Shown here: positions 50,236 through 59,391 of the stretch, piece after piece
Numbering within the stretch: the stretch's first letter is position 1
How the letters are laid out: each line of letters starts with the position of its first letter
From: JAUVPB01 sp965223695
Lineage (GTDB): Bacteria; Actinomycetota; Thermoleophilia; Gaiellales; Gaiellaceae
Length of the DNA: 64,000 bases
Assembly (NCBI GenBank): GCA_965223695.1
Contig: CBDCXJ010000030.1
Span: 38,261 to 102,260, forward strand
Reading direction: 5' to 3'
Program-made: the position numbers and the translations under genes
The notes under the pieces: generated by a model
Database searches by the model: none
The model's input: only the letters and a program-made list of their open reading frames with translations
Told to the model about the DNA's origin: nothing

Positions 50236-51990
50236 ATGTCTAACGACGACACTGCCACGCTCGACGCGATCGGGCTCGAGGTTCTGTGGAACCGGCTGAT
50301 CTCGGTGTGCAACGAGCAGGCGGCCGCCCTGATCCGCACGTCGTTCTCGACGGTCGTGCGCGAGTCGGAGGACCTCTCGGCTGGCGTCTTCGACGCACGC
50401 GGCAACATGGTCGCCCAGTCGGTCACCGGCACGCCCGGACACATCAATTCGATGGCGACCTCGATGCATCACTTCCGCGACGCATTCCCGTTCGAGGAGC
50501 TCGAGCCGGGCGACATCCTGATCACGAACGATCCGTGGTTCACGTCGGGCCAACTCAACGATCTGACGATCGTGACACCCGTCTTCTACGGCAAACGGGT
50601 GGTGGCGTTCTTCGGCAACACCTGCCACGCGGCCGACATCGGCGGGCGCGGGCTGGCCGCCGATGCGCGCGATGTCTTCGAGGAGGGTCTCTACATCCCG
50701 GTCATGAAGCTCTATGAGCGCGGCGAGGCCAACCGCGATCTCTTCGCGATGATCGAGGGGAACGTCCGCACGCCCGACGTGATCCTCGGCGACATGCATG
50801 CGCAGGTCGCGTGCAACGATGTCGGCGCTCGGCGCCTGCTCGAGTTCATGGAGGATTTCGAGCTCGAGACGCTCGAAGGCGTGAGCGACCAGATCCTCGA
50901 TCGCTCGGAGGCCGCAATGCGAAGCGCGTTCGCCGAGATGCCCGATGGCGTCTACGAGAACGAGACCTACTCCGACGGGTTCCTCGACGAGGACCCGATC
51001 AAGCTGGCGTGCGCGATCGAGGTGAAGGGAGACGGCATCGTCGTCGACTTCGACGGAACCTCGCCCGCGAGCAAGCTCGGCATCAATGTGGTCCTCAACT
51101 ACACGCGCGCCTACGCGACCTTCTGCTTCAAGGCGGCGATCAACCCCGAGGTGCCGAACAACGAGGGCGCGTTCCGGCCCGTCGACGTGCGTGCGCCGGA
51201 GGGCTGCATCCTCAACGCGCAGCGACCGGCACCCGTCGCGGGCCGCCACATCCTCGGCCACCTCGTGCCGAACCTGCTGTTCGGCGCGCTTGCGCAGATC
51301 GTGCCCGACCGCGTGACCGCGGAGGGCGCCGCCAGCATCTGGCTCACTCAGGCCCGCGGCTTCGACGAGCGCGGCCAGTTCACCTTTGCGATCTTCAGCT
51401 GTGGCGGAACGGGAGCGCGGCCGAACAAAGACGGTCTGGGGAACACCGGCTTCCCGAGCGGGGTAGCCGGCATCCCGGCGGAGGTGATCGAGACGGTCTC
51501 GCCGCTCGTCCTCTATGAGCGTGCGATTCGGCCGGACTCGGGCGGGCCCGGCACATTCCGGGGCGGTGTCGGCCAGACGATGCGCGTCGGGATCCGCTCC
51601 GAGCGCGACTGGATCGTCTCGTCCCAGGCCGACCGCGTGCGGAGCGGGCCGCGCGGCTACCTTGGCGGCGGCGACGGAGCGAAAGGCGATTTCTGGCTCT
51701 CGGACGGCAGCCACGTCGACCCGAAGCTGCAGCGCGAGCTCCCGCCCGCTATGGAGGTGTTCCTCTCACTGCCCGGTGGGGGAGGCTACGGCTCGCCGCT
51801 CGAGCGCGACCCCGCCGCCGTGCTCGAGGACGTCGTCCAAGGCCACGTGTCGATCGAGGCCGCTGAGCGTGACTACCGGGTTGTAATTCGGCGGCTCAAG
51901 GATCCAGCGAAACTGATTCACATGCCCGAGGACTACGAGCTCGACGATGTGGCGACCGCCGCTGCCAGGGCCGAACGCGCGGCAGGGTAG
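50236..51990 (+). CDS. hyuB: Hydantoinase B / oxoprolinase-type subunit (HyuB)
   Basis: A 584-residue HyuB. LDAIGLEVLWNRLISVCNEQ opens the domain, with ITNDPWFTSGQLNDLTIVTP near 95, HAADIGGRGLAADARDVFEE near 135, and the glycine-rich LPGGGGYGSPLERDPAAVLE near 510. It follows hyuA in A-B order, unlike the B-A order of the pairs at 6425 and 39417. Length and segments are closer to the first gene of the window than to the 625-residue repeat copies. Substrate unknown. Confidence 0.92.
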   Translation: MSNDDTATLDAIGLEVLWNRLISVCNEQAAALIRTSFSTVVRESEDLSAGVFDARGNMVAQSVTGTPGHINSMATSMHHFRDAFPFEELEPGDILITNDPWFTSGQLNDLTIVTPVFYGKRVVAFFGNTCHAADIGGRGLAADARDVFEEGLYIPVMKLYERGEANRDLFAMIEGNVRTPDVILGDMHAQVACNDVGARRLLEFMEDFELETLEGVSDQILDRSEAAMRSAFAEMPDGVYENETYSDGFLDEDPIKLACAIEVKGDGIVVDFDGTSPASKLGINVVLNYTRAYATFCFKAAINPEVPNNEGAFRPVDVRAPEGCILNAQRPAPVAGRHILGHLVPNLLFGALAQIVPDRVTAEGAASIWLTQARGFDERGQFTFAIFSCGGTGARPNKDGLGNTGFPSGVAGIPAEVIETVSPLVLYERAIRPDSGGPGTFRGGVGQTMRVGIRSERDWIVSSQADRVRSGPRGYLGGGDGAKGDFWLSDGSHVDPKLQRELPPAMEVFLSLPGGGGYGSPLERDPAAVLEDVVQGHVSIEAAERDYRVVIRRLKDPAKLIHMPEDYELDDVATAAARAERAAG

Positions 51991-51993
51991 GCC

Positions 51994-52557
51994 GTGAGCA
52001 CCGACGCGCCCCTCGAGGCAGCCCTGAGCGACCAACTGCGCAGCTACCTCGCGCTACGGCGCGAGCACCAGGAGCTGTTCCCGGGACTCTTCGTCGTCAT
52101 CCGCGATGCGGTCGAAGCCGAGCTCGCCGAGTTCGGCGCACGTGGTGTCGTCGGCGAGCTCGATCGGGAAGCAGCGCTCAGGCGCGACCCTAACGCTGGT
52201 CTTGGGACGCCGTACGACTGGGTCGCGTTCGGCTTCGCCGGCTACGAGTTCTACGACGCGCACGTCGGCGTCGTGCTGCACACGCGCGAATGGCCGTGCA
52301 CCTGCCATGTCGGTTTCCACCGTCGAGCGCACCTGCCCGCCGCGACCCACGCGCGGATCGAGACGATCGACTGGGTCGCTGCCGTGGGAGCCGAGCCCGA
52401 GCACGAGCTGACCGAGGCAACCCAGGAGCATCAGCTTCGTGACCCGGCGCGCGCCTTCGACTTCTCGACGATCGAGTCGGAAACCGCCCACTTCACGGCG
52501 CGTGCCTGCGCCTACTACCGCGCGGCTGTGCCGGTGCTGGGCCACAAACGAGCCTGA
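51994..52557 (+). CDS. Unknown protein at the end of the RraA-hyuA-hyuB operon
   Basis: A 187-residue protein I do not recognise. It starts GTG, 3 bp after the hyuB stop, so it is almost certainly translated with that operon. It looks globular and cytosolic, with DWVAFGFAGYEFYDAHVGVV, then EWPCTCHVGFHRRAHLP containing two cysteines and two histidines that could bind a metal, and a C-terminal helix with ARACAYYRAAVPVLG. No signal peptide or membrane segment is seen. A helper or processing role for the hydantoinase-type complex is only a contextual guess. Confidence 0.7.
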   Translation: MSTDAPLEAALSDQLRSYLALRREHQELFPGLFVVIRDAVEAELAEFGARGVVGELDREAALRRDPNAGLGTPYDWVAFGFAGYEFYDAHVGVVLHTREWPCTCHVGFHRRAHLPAATHARIETIDWVAAVGAEPEHELTEATQEHQLRDPARAFDFSTIESETAHFTARACAYYRAAVPVLGHKRA

Positions 52558-52666
52558 CGAGTCGTGACGGCGCTCCGGCCTAACACTGCTTGACACGCAC
52601 CTTTCAGATCCCTAACAGGCGTGCGCGAGAATACGGGCGAGGCGGCTCGCGGACCAGGGAGTTCTC

Positions 52667-54289
52667 ATGGAGAACGGAAGGACCGACCAGCCGGAAACGC
52701 GTGTAACTCGACGCCGACTCCTTGCGGCAGCAGCGGCCGCAAGCGCAGGCGCCGCCGTAACGGCAACGCCAGGCCTCGCCAGTCGTGGACGAGGCCGTTC
52801 TCGCCGCGGCCGGCGGCGCGGGCCCCATGTACCCGACCACCCGGGCCGTGGACGAGACGACGCGGATGTGCCGGATCGCTTCGGCCGAATCTTCGATCGG
52901 AGCACACTCCCGCGCGGCCAGGCGAGGACGATGCGGCGCGCGCTCGTCCGCTTGAGCCGACCCGAGGGCGTCCTCGACGCAAACGATCCACTCGAGGTCG
53001 GTCCCGTTCGACTCATCACCGAGCCCGAGCTCAGCCCCGGGAACCTCGACAACGAGAACCACACCGCCGGCACGACGTTCGTCGGACAGTTCCTCGACCA
53101 CGACATCACGCGTGACGGAGGCTCGACACTTGGCCGCCCGACCAGCCTGAGGCGCAGCGTCAACTTGCGCAGCGCCCGCTTCGACCTGGACAGTGTCTAT
53201 GGCGGCGGGCCAGAGGAATCGCCCGACCTCTACACCGATGACGGTCTTCGGTTCGTTGTCGAGTCCGGCGGGCAGTTCGAAGACCTACCGCGTGACGAGG
53301 AGGGCGGCGCGATCATCGCCGATCCGCGCAACGACGAGAATCTGATGATCGCGGGCCTCCACCTGTCATTTCTCAGATTCCATAATGCGGTCGTCGATCG
53401 TCACGTCGCCGCCAGGAGAAACCGGGCCACGGTTCTGGCCGAAGCGCAGCGCCTGGTTCGGTGGCACTACCAGTGGATGATCGTGCGCGAGTTCCTGCCT
53501 CTGTTCGTCGGACAGGACACGGTCAACGACGTGCTCACGAATGGCCGGCGGTTCTATAGGCCACGGCGCGCGCGCATTCCGGTCGAGTTCCAGACCGCGG
53601 CCTATCGATTCGGGCATTCGATGGTGAGGCCTTCCTACCGCGCCAACCTGGCAGGGGACAATGGCGAGCCGTTCTTCGCTTTCATCTTCGACCCGGCGGA
53701 GTTCGGCAAGGACGATCCGGACGATCTCACGGGCGGACATCGCGCCCCCCGCCGCTTCATCGACTGGCAGACGTTCTTCGACTTTGGCGATGGCGAGGTG
53801 AGGCCGAACAAGCGCATCGACACGGCAATCTCCTCCCCGATGTTCCGCATTCCGACGAGCGCGATCGATGTCGGGCGCGGTGAGCGCGTCGGCCCGACCT
53901 CGCTGGCGACGCGCAACCTGCTGCGGCACCTCACGTGGCAGATCCCGAGTGGGCAGCAAGTGGCGACCGCCATGCGACAGGTGCCGCTTACTCGTCGAGA
54001 TCTCGCGCTCTTCGGGGATTTCGGCGCCCCACTCGACCGGGTCACCCCGTTGTGGCTCTACGTGCTGCGTGAAGCCGAGCTCGCGACCGGGGGAGCACAC
54101 CTCGGCCCGGTCGGCGGCAGGATCGTTGCCGAGGTCTTCATAGGGCTCCTCGAGATGGATCCAGGCTCGTTCCTGTCCGCGGACCCGGGCTGGCGACCGA
54201 CGCTTCCGACCCGGGCCGGCGATGGCGACTTCCGCATGGTCGACCTGCTGACGATCGCCGGGGTCGATCCAGCTTCACGTTCGGGCTAG
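52667..54289 (+). CDS. Exported animal-type haem peroxidase
   Basis: A 540-residue protein. A Tat signal at the N-terminus (TRRRLLAAAAAASAGAAV) is followed by an arginine-rich low-complexity stretch to about residue 65. The peroxidase domain shows the distal histidine in VGQFLDHDITRDGG (His145), FLRFHNAVVDRHV, IVREFLPLFVG and the proximal histidine in TAAYRFGHSMVRPSY (His317). This is the animal haem-dependent peroxidase superfamily also found in actinobacteria. Twin-arginine export implies the haem protein folds before secretion. It lies 110 bp after the preceding gene, so it probably has its own promoter. Confidence 0.9.
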   Translation: MENGRTDQPETRVTRRRLLAAAAAASAGAAVTATPGLASRGRGRSRRGRRRGPHVPDHPGRGRDDADVPDRFGRIFDRSTLPRGQARTMRRALVRLSRPEGVLDANDPLEVGPVRLITEPELSPGNLDNENHTAGTTFVGQFLDHDITRDGGSTLGRPTSLRRSVNLRSARFDLDSVYGGGPEESPDLYTDDGLRFVVESGGQFEDLPRDEEGGAIIADPRNDENLMIAGLHLSFLRFHNAVVDRHVAARRNRATVLAEAQRLVRWHYQWMIVREFLPLFVGQDTVNDVLTNGRRFYRPRRARIPVEFQTAAYRFGHSMVRPSYRANLAGDNGEPFFAFIFDPAEFGKDDPDDLTGGHRAPRRFIDWQTFFDFGDGEVRPNKRIDTAISSPMFRIPTSAIDVGRGERVGPTSLATRNLLRHLTWQIPSGQQVATAMRQVPLTRRDLALFGDFGAPLDRVTPLWLYVLREAELATGGAHLGPVGGRIVAEVFIGLLEMDPGSFLSADPGWRPTLPTRAGDGDFRMVDLLTIAGVDPASRSG

Positions 54290-54379
54290 ATCGCAGCTTC
54301 CGAGCGGAAACCGGACCGCTCGGGTCGCCCCACCGCCGCTGCTAGCGTCTCGCCACCCGGCGAAAGGGCGACCCCGCAA

Positions 54380-55264
54380 ATGAGAAAGCACCCGCACTGG
54401 CTGCGCGATGAGCCGCAGTGGTTCAACGTCCACGAGCACTCGTGGGACGCGATCCGCGACGTCCGGGTTGCCCACGGGGTGGAGTCGCGACTGATCAGCA
54501 AGGACGCTGGCGGGTCGGGGTCGACGACTGCGATGCTGCGCCTGCCGGACGGGTGGACCGTGACCCAGCCCTCCGAAGAGGCCACGATCGAGCTGCTTGT
54601 GATCGAGGGCGACGTCTCGATCGAGGGCCAGCGGCACGGTCCGGGCGGGTTCATTGCGATCTCGCCAGGCTGCGGCACGCTCGAGCTCTCATCCGAAGGC
54701 GGTGCGCAGCTGCTTCTCTTCTACAACCCCGAGCTCACCGCCGAACACTGCTACGGCGGCGAGCTGCACACGATGGAGACCTGGTCGACCGACTGGACGC
54801 CCTTCATCCAGGCCACCGACCAGCGCCACGGGCTGATGTACAAGTCGCTGCGCGTTCCGGACGTGACCGAGGGCACCGTTCACGGTGGCCCGGGCGGGAT
54901 GCTTCGCCTGGTGCTCGTCGTCCCCGGCTACACGTCGCCGGAGCACGAGTACCACGAGGACTCCTGGGAGGAGATCATCTTCGTCTCAGGCGACCTGGTC
55001 ATGCCCAACCGCGGCGTCGGCCATGCCGGCACCGTCCTCTGCAACCCGGCGGGTCTCGAGCACGGCCCGTACGCTTCGCAGCGCAGCTCGGTGATGGTGT
55101 GCCACGGCCTCAACCCGCAGCCGACGACGTACACCTCGCTGCCGGGGTCGCAAGAGGCGATGGCGCTCTACCTGAACAGCGGGTCGCTATTCGATAGCAG
55201 GCTCGAGACCGAGCGCTGGGACGACCGGCCGGCCGAAGATGCGGTGATGCGGGCGCACGGCTGA
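54380..55264 (+). CDS. Two-domain cupin protein
   Basis: A 294-residue bicupin. The first domain (about 45-130) has LPDGWTVTQPSEEATIELLV and GGFIAISPGCGTLELS. The second (about 165-270) has RLVLVVPGYTSPEHEYHEDS, WEEIIFVSGDLVMPN and CNPAGLEHGPYASQ, with histidines and glutamate placed as in metal-binding cupins. Only the second domain shows a convincing metal site. It could be a dioxygenase- or isomerase-type enzyme; nothing in the neighbourhood identifies the substrate. Confidence 0.8.
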   Translation: MRKHPHWLRDEPQWFNVHEHSWDAIRDVRVAHGVESRLISKDAGGSGSTTAMLRLPDGWTVTQPSEEATIELLVIEGDVSIEGQRHGPGGFIAISPGCGTLELSSEGGAQLLLFYNPELTAEHCYGGELHTMETWSTDWTPFIQATDQRHGLMYKSLRVPDVTEGTVHGGPGGMLRLVLVVPGYTSPEHEYHEDSWEEIIFVSGDLVMPNRGVGHAGTVLCNPAGLEHGPYASQRSSVMVCHGLNPQPTTYTSLPGSQEAMALYLNSGSLFDSRLETERWDDRPAEDAVMRAHG

Positions 55265-55308
55265 GTTCGGTCGCCGCCACTCTCGGCGCCGGCTCTAGCC
55301 GTTGCGGA

Positions 55309-55887
55309 TCAGTCCTGGGCTTCCCAGGTGAAGTCTGCGGTTGCCGACTGGCTCTGCGCGGCGGGGTTGTTCTGCACGTCGACGGTGAACCGGAACGTGC
55401 GGACGGTGGGGTTGGCGGCCGCGGTGAACGCGGCGAGGCCCGTGGCCCAGTTGGTGTGGGTGGTGGAGTAGTTGTCGAGGGTGCCCGTGTAGAGCGTCGA
55501 GGTTGGAGTGAACCCGGTGCAGTTGCCGAAGTTGCCGCCTGTGCCGATCTCGATGGTTGTGTCGAGGAACGGAGCGAGCGCTCCGGCGCTGGTTCCGTAC
55601 ATACGGACGTCGGCCGGCGTCAGACTTCCTGAGTACGTCACCGTGACGCAGTCGACGACCGGGTTGCCGGGCGACATATCCGTCGCCGTGAAGAGCGCGC
55701 TCCAGGCATCGTCGTCACTGATGGCGACCGAGCCGGTGGCGAAGGAGTTCGGTGTGTTCACCGTCGTATCTGAGAACGCTGCCTGAGAGCGATTCACGAC
55801 CAGAACCGTCAGCATCAGCAGCGCGACAGCGATCGCCGCCACTCGGGTGAGTTCGATGACGAGCTTCTGATGACGACGTGTAAGCAC
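55309..55887 (-). CDS. SipW-dependent (TasA/CalY-like) secreted protein
   Basis: A 192-residue exported protein. A long hydrophobic signal, VAAIAVALLMLTVLVV, ends NRSQAAFSDTTVNTPNSF, the pattern of signal peptides cut by SipW-type peptidases. The mature part (SFATGSVAISDDDAWSALFT, DCVTVTYSGSLTPADVRMYG, TSTLYTGTLDNYSTTHTNW) is a Ser/Thr-rich beta protein like TasA/CalY fibre proteins and camelysins. A GAAGGGAAAT Shine-Dalgarno precedes the GTG start. The SipW-type peptidase gene begins 177 bp away in the opposite direction, which fits an enzyme and substrate pair. Confidence 0.85.
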   Translation of the reverse strand: MLTRRHQKLVIELTRVAAIAVALLMLTVLVVNRSQAAFSDTTVNTPNSFATGSVAISDDDAWSALFTATDMSPGNPVVDCVTVTYSGSLTPADVRMYGTSAGALAPFLDTTIEIGTGGNFGNCTGFTPTSTLYTGTLDNYSTTHTNWATGLAAFTAAANPTVRTFRFTVDVQNNPAAQSQSATADFTWEAQD

Positions 55888-56064
55888 CGGGCATTTCCCT
55901 TCGGGTGGTCGCCGCGCGACCGAGAGGTCTGGGAGATCGGATCGTGCCCCTCACTATCGGTTGCCGCCGGGCTGGCGGCGTGGCCCAGATGGGGCATTTG
56001 TTCAGTGCTCACCCTCTTGGGGGTCTAGCTGACACCGGCGCCAAGCCCTATCCAGCTCAATCCG

Positions 56065-56757
56065 ATGGGCAAACGCGCCGATATTGACGTCGTGGCCACC
56101 ACAGCGTCACAGCCGAGCATTCGGGCGTTTGTTCCTGCCGGGATTCCAGTTCGCCCCGTCTGGACGACGCTCACACTCAGGCCGACGGCGTCGTCGCGGC
56201 AGGTCCGGCACGTCGTCGAGGACGGTGCCGGTCGAGCGCTCGCTGCCGAGGAAGTCAGCACCTCCGCCCCCTCGCTGTGGCGGGTCGGGGCCCACGCGGC
56301 AGCGACGTTCGCCGTCGTCGTGATCATCGGCATGGTCTGTCTCGCGACTCTGCCGGCGCTCTTCGGCTACCGTCCAGTCGTCGTTACGTCCGGATCCATG
56401 GAGCCGTCGATTCGAACTGCAGATGTCGTCATAACCGCCGCCACCGATGGCAACGATCTAAAGGTCGGGATGGTCATCGACCACGACGCAGGTGACGCGC
56501 CGACGCTGCATCGAATCGCTGACGTAACCGACGCCGGATACCGGACCGCTGGTGACGCGAACCGAGTCGTTGACTCGGTCCTGGTGCAGGCCGAGCAGGT
56601 TCGAGGCATCGGGCTGGTAGTCGTTCCGTTCGTAGGACACCCGTATGAGTGGTTCCACTCGAACCAATGGCTCTTGCTGTTGCTAGCCACGGGCGGCTTC
56701 GTGTTGGCGGTCCACGTAGCCCGCCCGAGTTGGCTGCGGCGAGCCCGACGATGGTGA
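56065..56757 (+). CDS. SipW-type signal peptidase I (family S26B)
   Basis: A 230-residue membrane protein. An unusual N-terminal cytosolic stretch of about 70 residues precedes one membrane helix (about 78-100). The catalytic serine lies in VVVTSGSMEPSIRTADVVI (Ser111) and a histidine in APTLHRIADVTDAG (His149) takes the place of the lysine of bacterial LepB. A second hydrophobic segment closes the protein. Ser-His signal peptidases are of the ER, archaeal and SipW kind and usually process a few dedicated substrates. Candidates flank it at 55309 and 58294. It overlaps the following diguanylate cyclase gene by 7 bp. Confidence 0.9.
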   Translation: MGKRADIDVVATTASQPSIRAFVPAGIPVRPVWTTLTLRPTASSRQVRHVVEDGAGRALAAEEVSTSAPSLWRVGAHAAATFAVVVIIGMVCLATLPALFGYRPVVVTSGSMEPSIRTADVVITAATDGNDLKVGMVIDHDAGDAPTLHRIADVTDAGYRTAGDANRVVDSVLVQAEQVRGIGLVVVPFVGHPYEWFHSNQWLLLLLATGGFVLAVHVARPSWLRRARRW

Positions 56758-58307
56758 ACTCGTCCGGAAGCCACACCGCCGGCTGGAGTGAGCGCTCAGT
56801 CGAGATTGGCGCACACGCCGAAGCCGCTGTGCGCATGACCCGTGTAGTTCTCGGTGTATCCGCCTGTTTCGTGCTCATCGCCTATCGCCCGCTAGCGGGA
56901 TCCGCGTCGTGGTGGACGGTCGTCTTGATACCGGCTGCCATTGCGCTCTGCGTGCTCGCGCTCAACCGGATATCGCTGCGCACGCAGCATGCCGAGGCCG
57001 GGTCAACCAGGTGGATCGCTTTGAGCCAGGGTCTCGACGTAGCTGCAACCGTTGCGCTCGTCGTCGCGCTCGAGGCCCCAATGCGCGGCGAGGCCTGGGT
57101 CATGCTCGTTGTTCCGGTCGTGAGCGGCTCGATTCGACTTGGAGCCGCCGCGTCGATGCTGTCATGGGCCGGCGGCTGTGGCGCCTACGCCATCCTCGTG
57201 ATGTCCGAGCTGGCGACAGCGCCTGCGTCGGGCGAGTTTCTCATCCGGGCATCAGGGATTCTGCTCGTGGTAGCGGCGACCATCGGGATCCTCGCCCGCT
57301 GGATGCGCGAGGGATGGGAGATCCAGAACGAGCTGACCGCGGCCGCGTCCGCAAGAGAGGCGCGTTTGGCCGTTGTCGAGACGGCAAGTCGGGCGATGGC
57401 ACGGGTCTCCGCAGACGAAGCACTTCGGGCCTGTCTCGGAAACACGCTCGCACTGGGCTTCGCGGCGGCCACGATTCGCGATCGCTACGGCACCCGCCCG
57501 AACCTGGTTGTGGGTCGTGCCGACCTCGTCGCCGAGCCGGAGAACCCCGAGCCCGTCGAGGCCGGCGAAATCGCGCTCACGACATGGGTCGAGGGCGGGA
57601 CGGTGGCAGCCCACAGCGCGTCCGCACTCGAAACCCACAGCAACACCGTCATCACCGGCTGGTCGGAGGAAGAAATAGACCCTCAAAAAGCAGATGCCCT
57701 TGGCACCCTCGTCGCGCATGCCTCCACAGCGATAGAAACGTCTTCGCTGCTGGCGCGAACGCGCGAAGAGGCCGCCCGGGACCCGCTGACCGGGCTCGCA
57801 AACCGCCGGGTCTTCGAAGAGGAACTCGAGCGCTACGCAGCTTCCGAGTGGGAGGTCGCCGTGATGTTCATCGACCTCGACCACTTCAAGAGCATCAACG
57901 ACGAGCACGGACACCTCGTCGGAGACGAGATTCTCACGGTGGCGGCCAAGCGCCTGCGCTCAGGCGTGCGTCCGACAGATCTCGTCGTTCGAATCGGCGG
58001 CGACGAGTTCGTCATCCTGTTCAGGGAGATCACGCCGGCACGCGCACAGCAGGTCGGCGAGGAGATCGTGGCCGCGATCAACGCGCCTTTGACCGTCAGC
58101 GGAGTCTCACTACGCGTGCACGCAAGCGTCGGCCTCGCGACCTCAACGGCTCCCCTTGTCTCGAAGGACTTCCTCGAGGCGGCCGATCGCGCCGTCTACC
58201 AGGCCAAAGACGCGGGGCGCAGCCGGCTTGTGCATGTGGCCTTCGACGGGCAACAGCAGCTCGAACCGGCGCGCGCCGTCGACGTCGAGCCGGTCAGCAG
58301 CCGCTGA
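56751..58307 (+). CDS. Membrane diguanylate cyclase (GGDEF)
   Basis: A 518-residue protein. An N-terminal membrane region of about five helices (residues 25-185, for example VVLGVSACFVLIAYRPLAG) is followed by a linker coiled region and a weak GAF-like sensor domain (about 205-335), then a GGDEF domain. The catalytic motif GGDEF is intact at 416-420. An inhibitory-site motif Arg-X-X-Asp (RPTD) lies exactly five residues before it, so product inhibition is likely. It should make cyclic di-GMP. The start at 56751 lies inside the signal peptidase gene, which couples second-messenger synthesis to the secretion of matrix-like proteins. Confidence 0.9.
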   Translation: MVNSSGSHTAGWSERSVEIGAHAEAAVRMTRVVLGVSACFVLIAYRPLAGSASWWTVVLIPAAIALCVLALNRISLRTQHAEAGSTRWIALSQGLDVAATVALVVALEAPMRGEAWVMLVVPVVSGSIRLGAAASMLSWAGGCGAYAILVMSELATAPASGEFLIRASGILLVVAATIGILARWMREGWEIQNELTAAASAREARLAVVETASRAMARVSADEALRACLGNTLALGFAAATIRDRYGTRPNLVVGRADLVAEPENPEPVEAGEIALTTWVEGGTVAAHSASALETHSNTVITGWSEEEIDPQKADALGTLVAHASTAIETSSLLARTREEAARDPLTGLANRRVFEEELERYAASEWEVAVMFIDLDHFKSINDEHGHLVGDEILTVAAKRLRSGVRPTDLVVRIGGDEFVILFREITPARAQQVGEEIVAAINAPLTVSGVSLRVHASVGLATSTAPLVSKDFLEAADRAVYQAKDAGRSRLVHVAFDGQQQLEPARAVDVEPVSSR

Positions 58308-59343
58308 GGCCGGCGTCGGCGCAGATTTGCGCCTGCGTCCGTCCGGAGTGCCAGATCCGCACGTTGTCCATCGCGCCGTCCAGCGGCTCGTCGAAGAGCG
58401 GGCTCGAGTCGAGCAGGCTGACGGGGTCGGTATTCGTCGTGTCAATCGTTCCGACCGACGGCATGGTCGCGACCGGCATGCCGTCGAAGTACAGCGTCAG
58501 CGTCGCGCCGTCCCAGGCGCAGGCCGCGTGGAACCACACGCCCGTGGACACCGGGATGTGAGGAAGGTCGTCTATTCCGTTGGAGCATCGCAGCCCGGTT
58601 CCGGCGAAATAGATCAGGCTGTACTGTCCGTCGTTGTCGATCAGGCCGGCTCGCCCGCTCGAAGGTACGGAGTCAAACCGCACCCAGGTTTCGAGTGTCA
58701 TGGCGCTGGTCAAGTCGAGCGATGGGCTGTCCGCCATCTCGTACTGCGCGGTCGGTGACCCCAGCACGGCATTGCTGCTGATTCCCGGAACCTGCGACCC
58801 TCCCGAGTGGACGACGGTATTCGAGTAGCTGGATTCATCCGCGTAGGTGCCGCCCAGGTCTGTATCGAACCGAATGCAAGCACGCAGATCGGGATCCACC
58901 GGACAATCGAAGGCGCGCCAGGCCCACCCGGTGGTCTCGGCGCTATCCGTGCTCTCCCAGCTACCGAAGAACGAGCGCGCGACGTAGTAGTACGTCCCCT
59001 CGGGGGCACTGTCGACGTAGCTCACCGTCGCTCGAGGTGTGAGCTCGGCAATCTGCGTGTACGGCCCGCCGGAACTCGATGACCGCAGGATGCGATGGCC
59101 GCTTGCATAAGTGTCGGCAGTCGCTGTCCAATCGAGCTGAATGGTCACGCCGTCAGTGGCCATTAGCGCCGTCGGCGCATCCATCGTGTCGGCGCCGATC
59201 GCATTGCCGCTGTTGGCCGTTACGCCCGAGAAGCTCGCCTTCGAGCCGGGGAGTACGACCAGGGCGCCAATGACCGCAGCCGCGATCATCAGCGCAGCTA
59301 GCAAGGCCGCAAGCTGGCGTGGGCGCGACATCTCAGCATTCAT
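58294..59343 (-). CDS. Exported LamG-domain protein with SipW-type signal
   Basis: A 349-residue protein. Its signal, LAALLAALMIAAAVIGALVV followed by LPGSKASFSGVTANSGNAIG, has the Ala-Ser/Ala-Phe-Ser ending shared with the TasA-like protein at 55309. Residues about 55-125 resemble a fibronectin type III domain (IQLDWTATADTYASGHRILR). The rest is a LamG/concanavalin domain (ALMATDG region, MTLETWVRFDSVP, WFHAACAWDGATLTLYFDG) usually binding glycans. Starts at 59343 and 59331 are both possible. It converges on the diguanylate cyclase gene with a 14-bp overlap and completes an apparent secretion cluster. Confidence 0.83.
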   Translation of the reverse strand: MNAEMSRPRQLAALLAALMIAAAVIGALVVLPGSKASFSGVTANSGNAIGADTMDAPTALMATDGVTIQLDWTATADTYASGHRILRSSSSGGPYTQIAELTPRATVSYVDSAPEGTYYYVARSFFGSWESTDSAETTGWAWRAFDCPVDPDLRACIRFDTDLGGTYADESSYSNTVVHSGGSQVPGISSNAVLGSPTAQYEMADSPSLDLTSAMTLETWVRFDSVPSSGRAGLIDNDGQYSLIYFAGTGLRCSNGIDDLPHIPVSTGVWFHAACAWDGATLTLYFDGMPVATMPSVGTIDTTNTDPVSLLDSSPLFDEPLDGAMDNVRIWHSGRTQAQICADAGLSGC

Positions 59344-59391
59344 CGGCCCGCAACGCGGGAGGGTCAAGCCAACCGGGCTCGGGCGAGCTGA

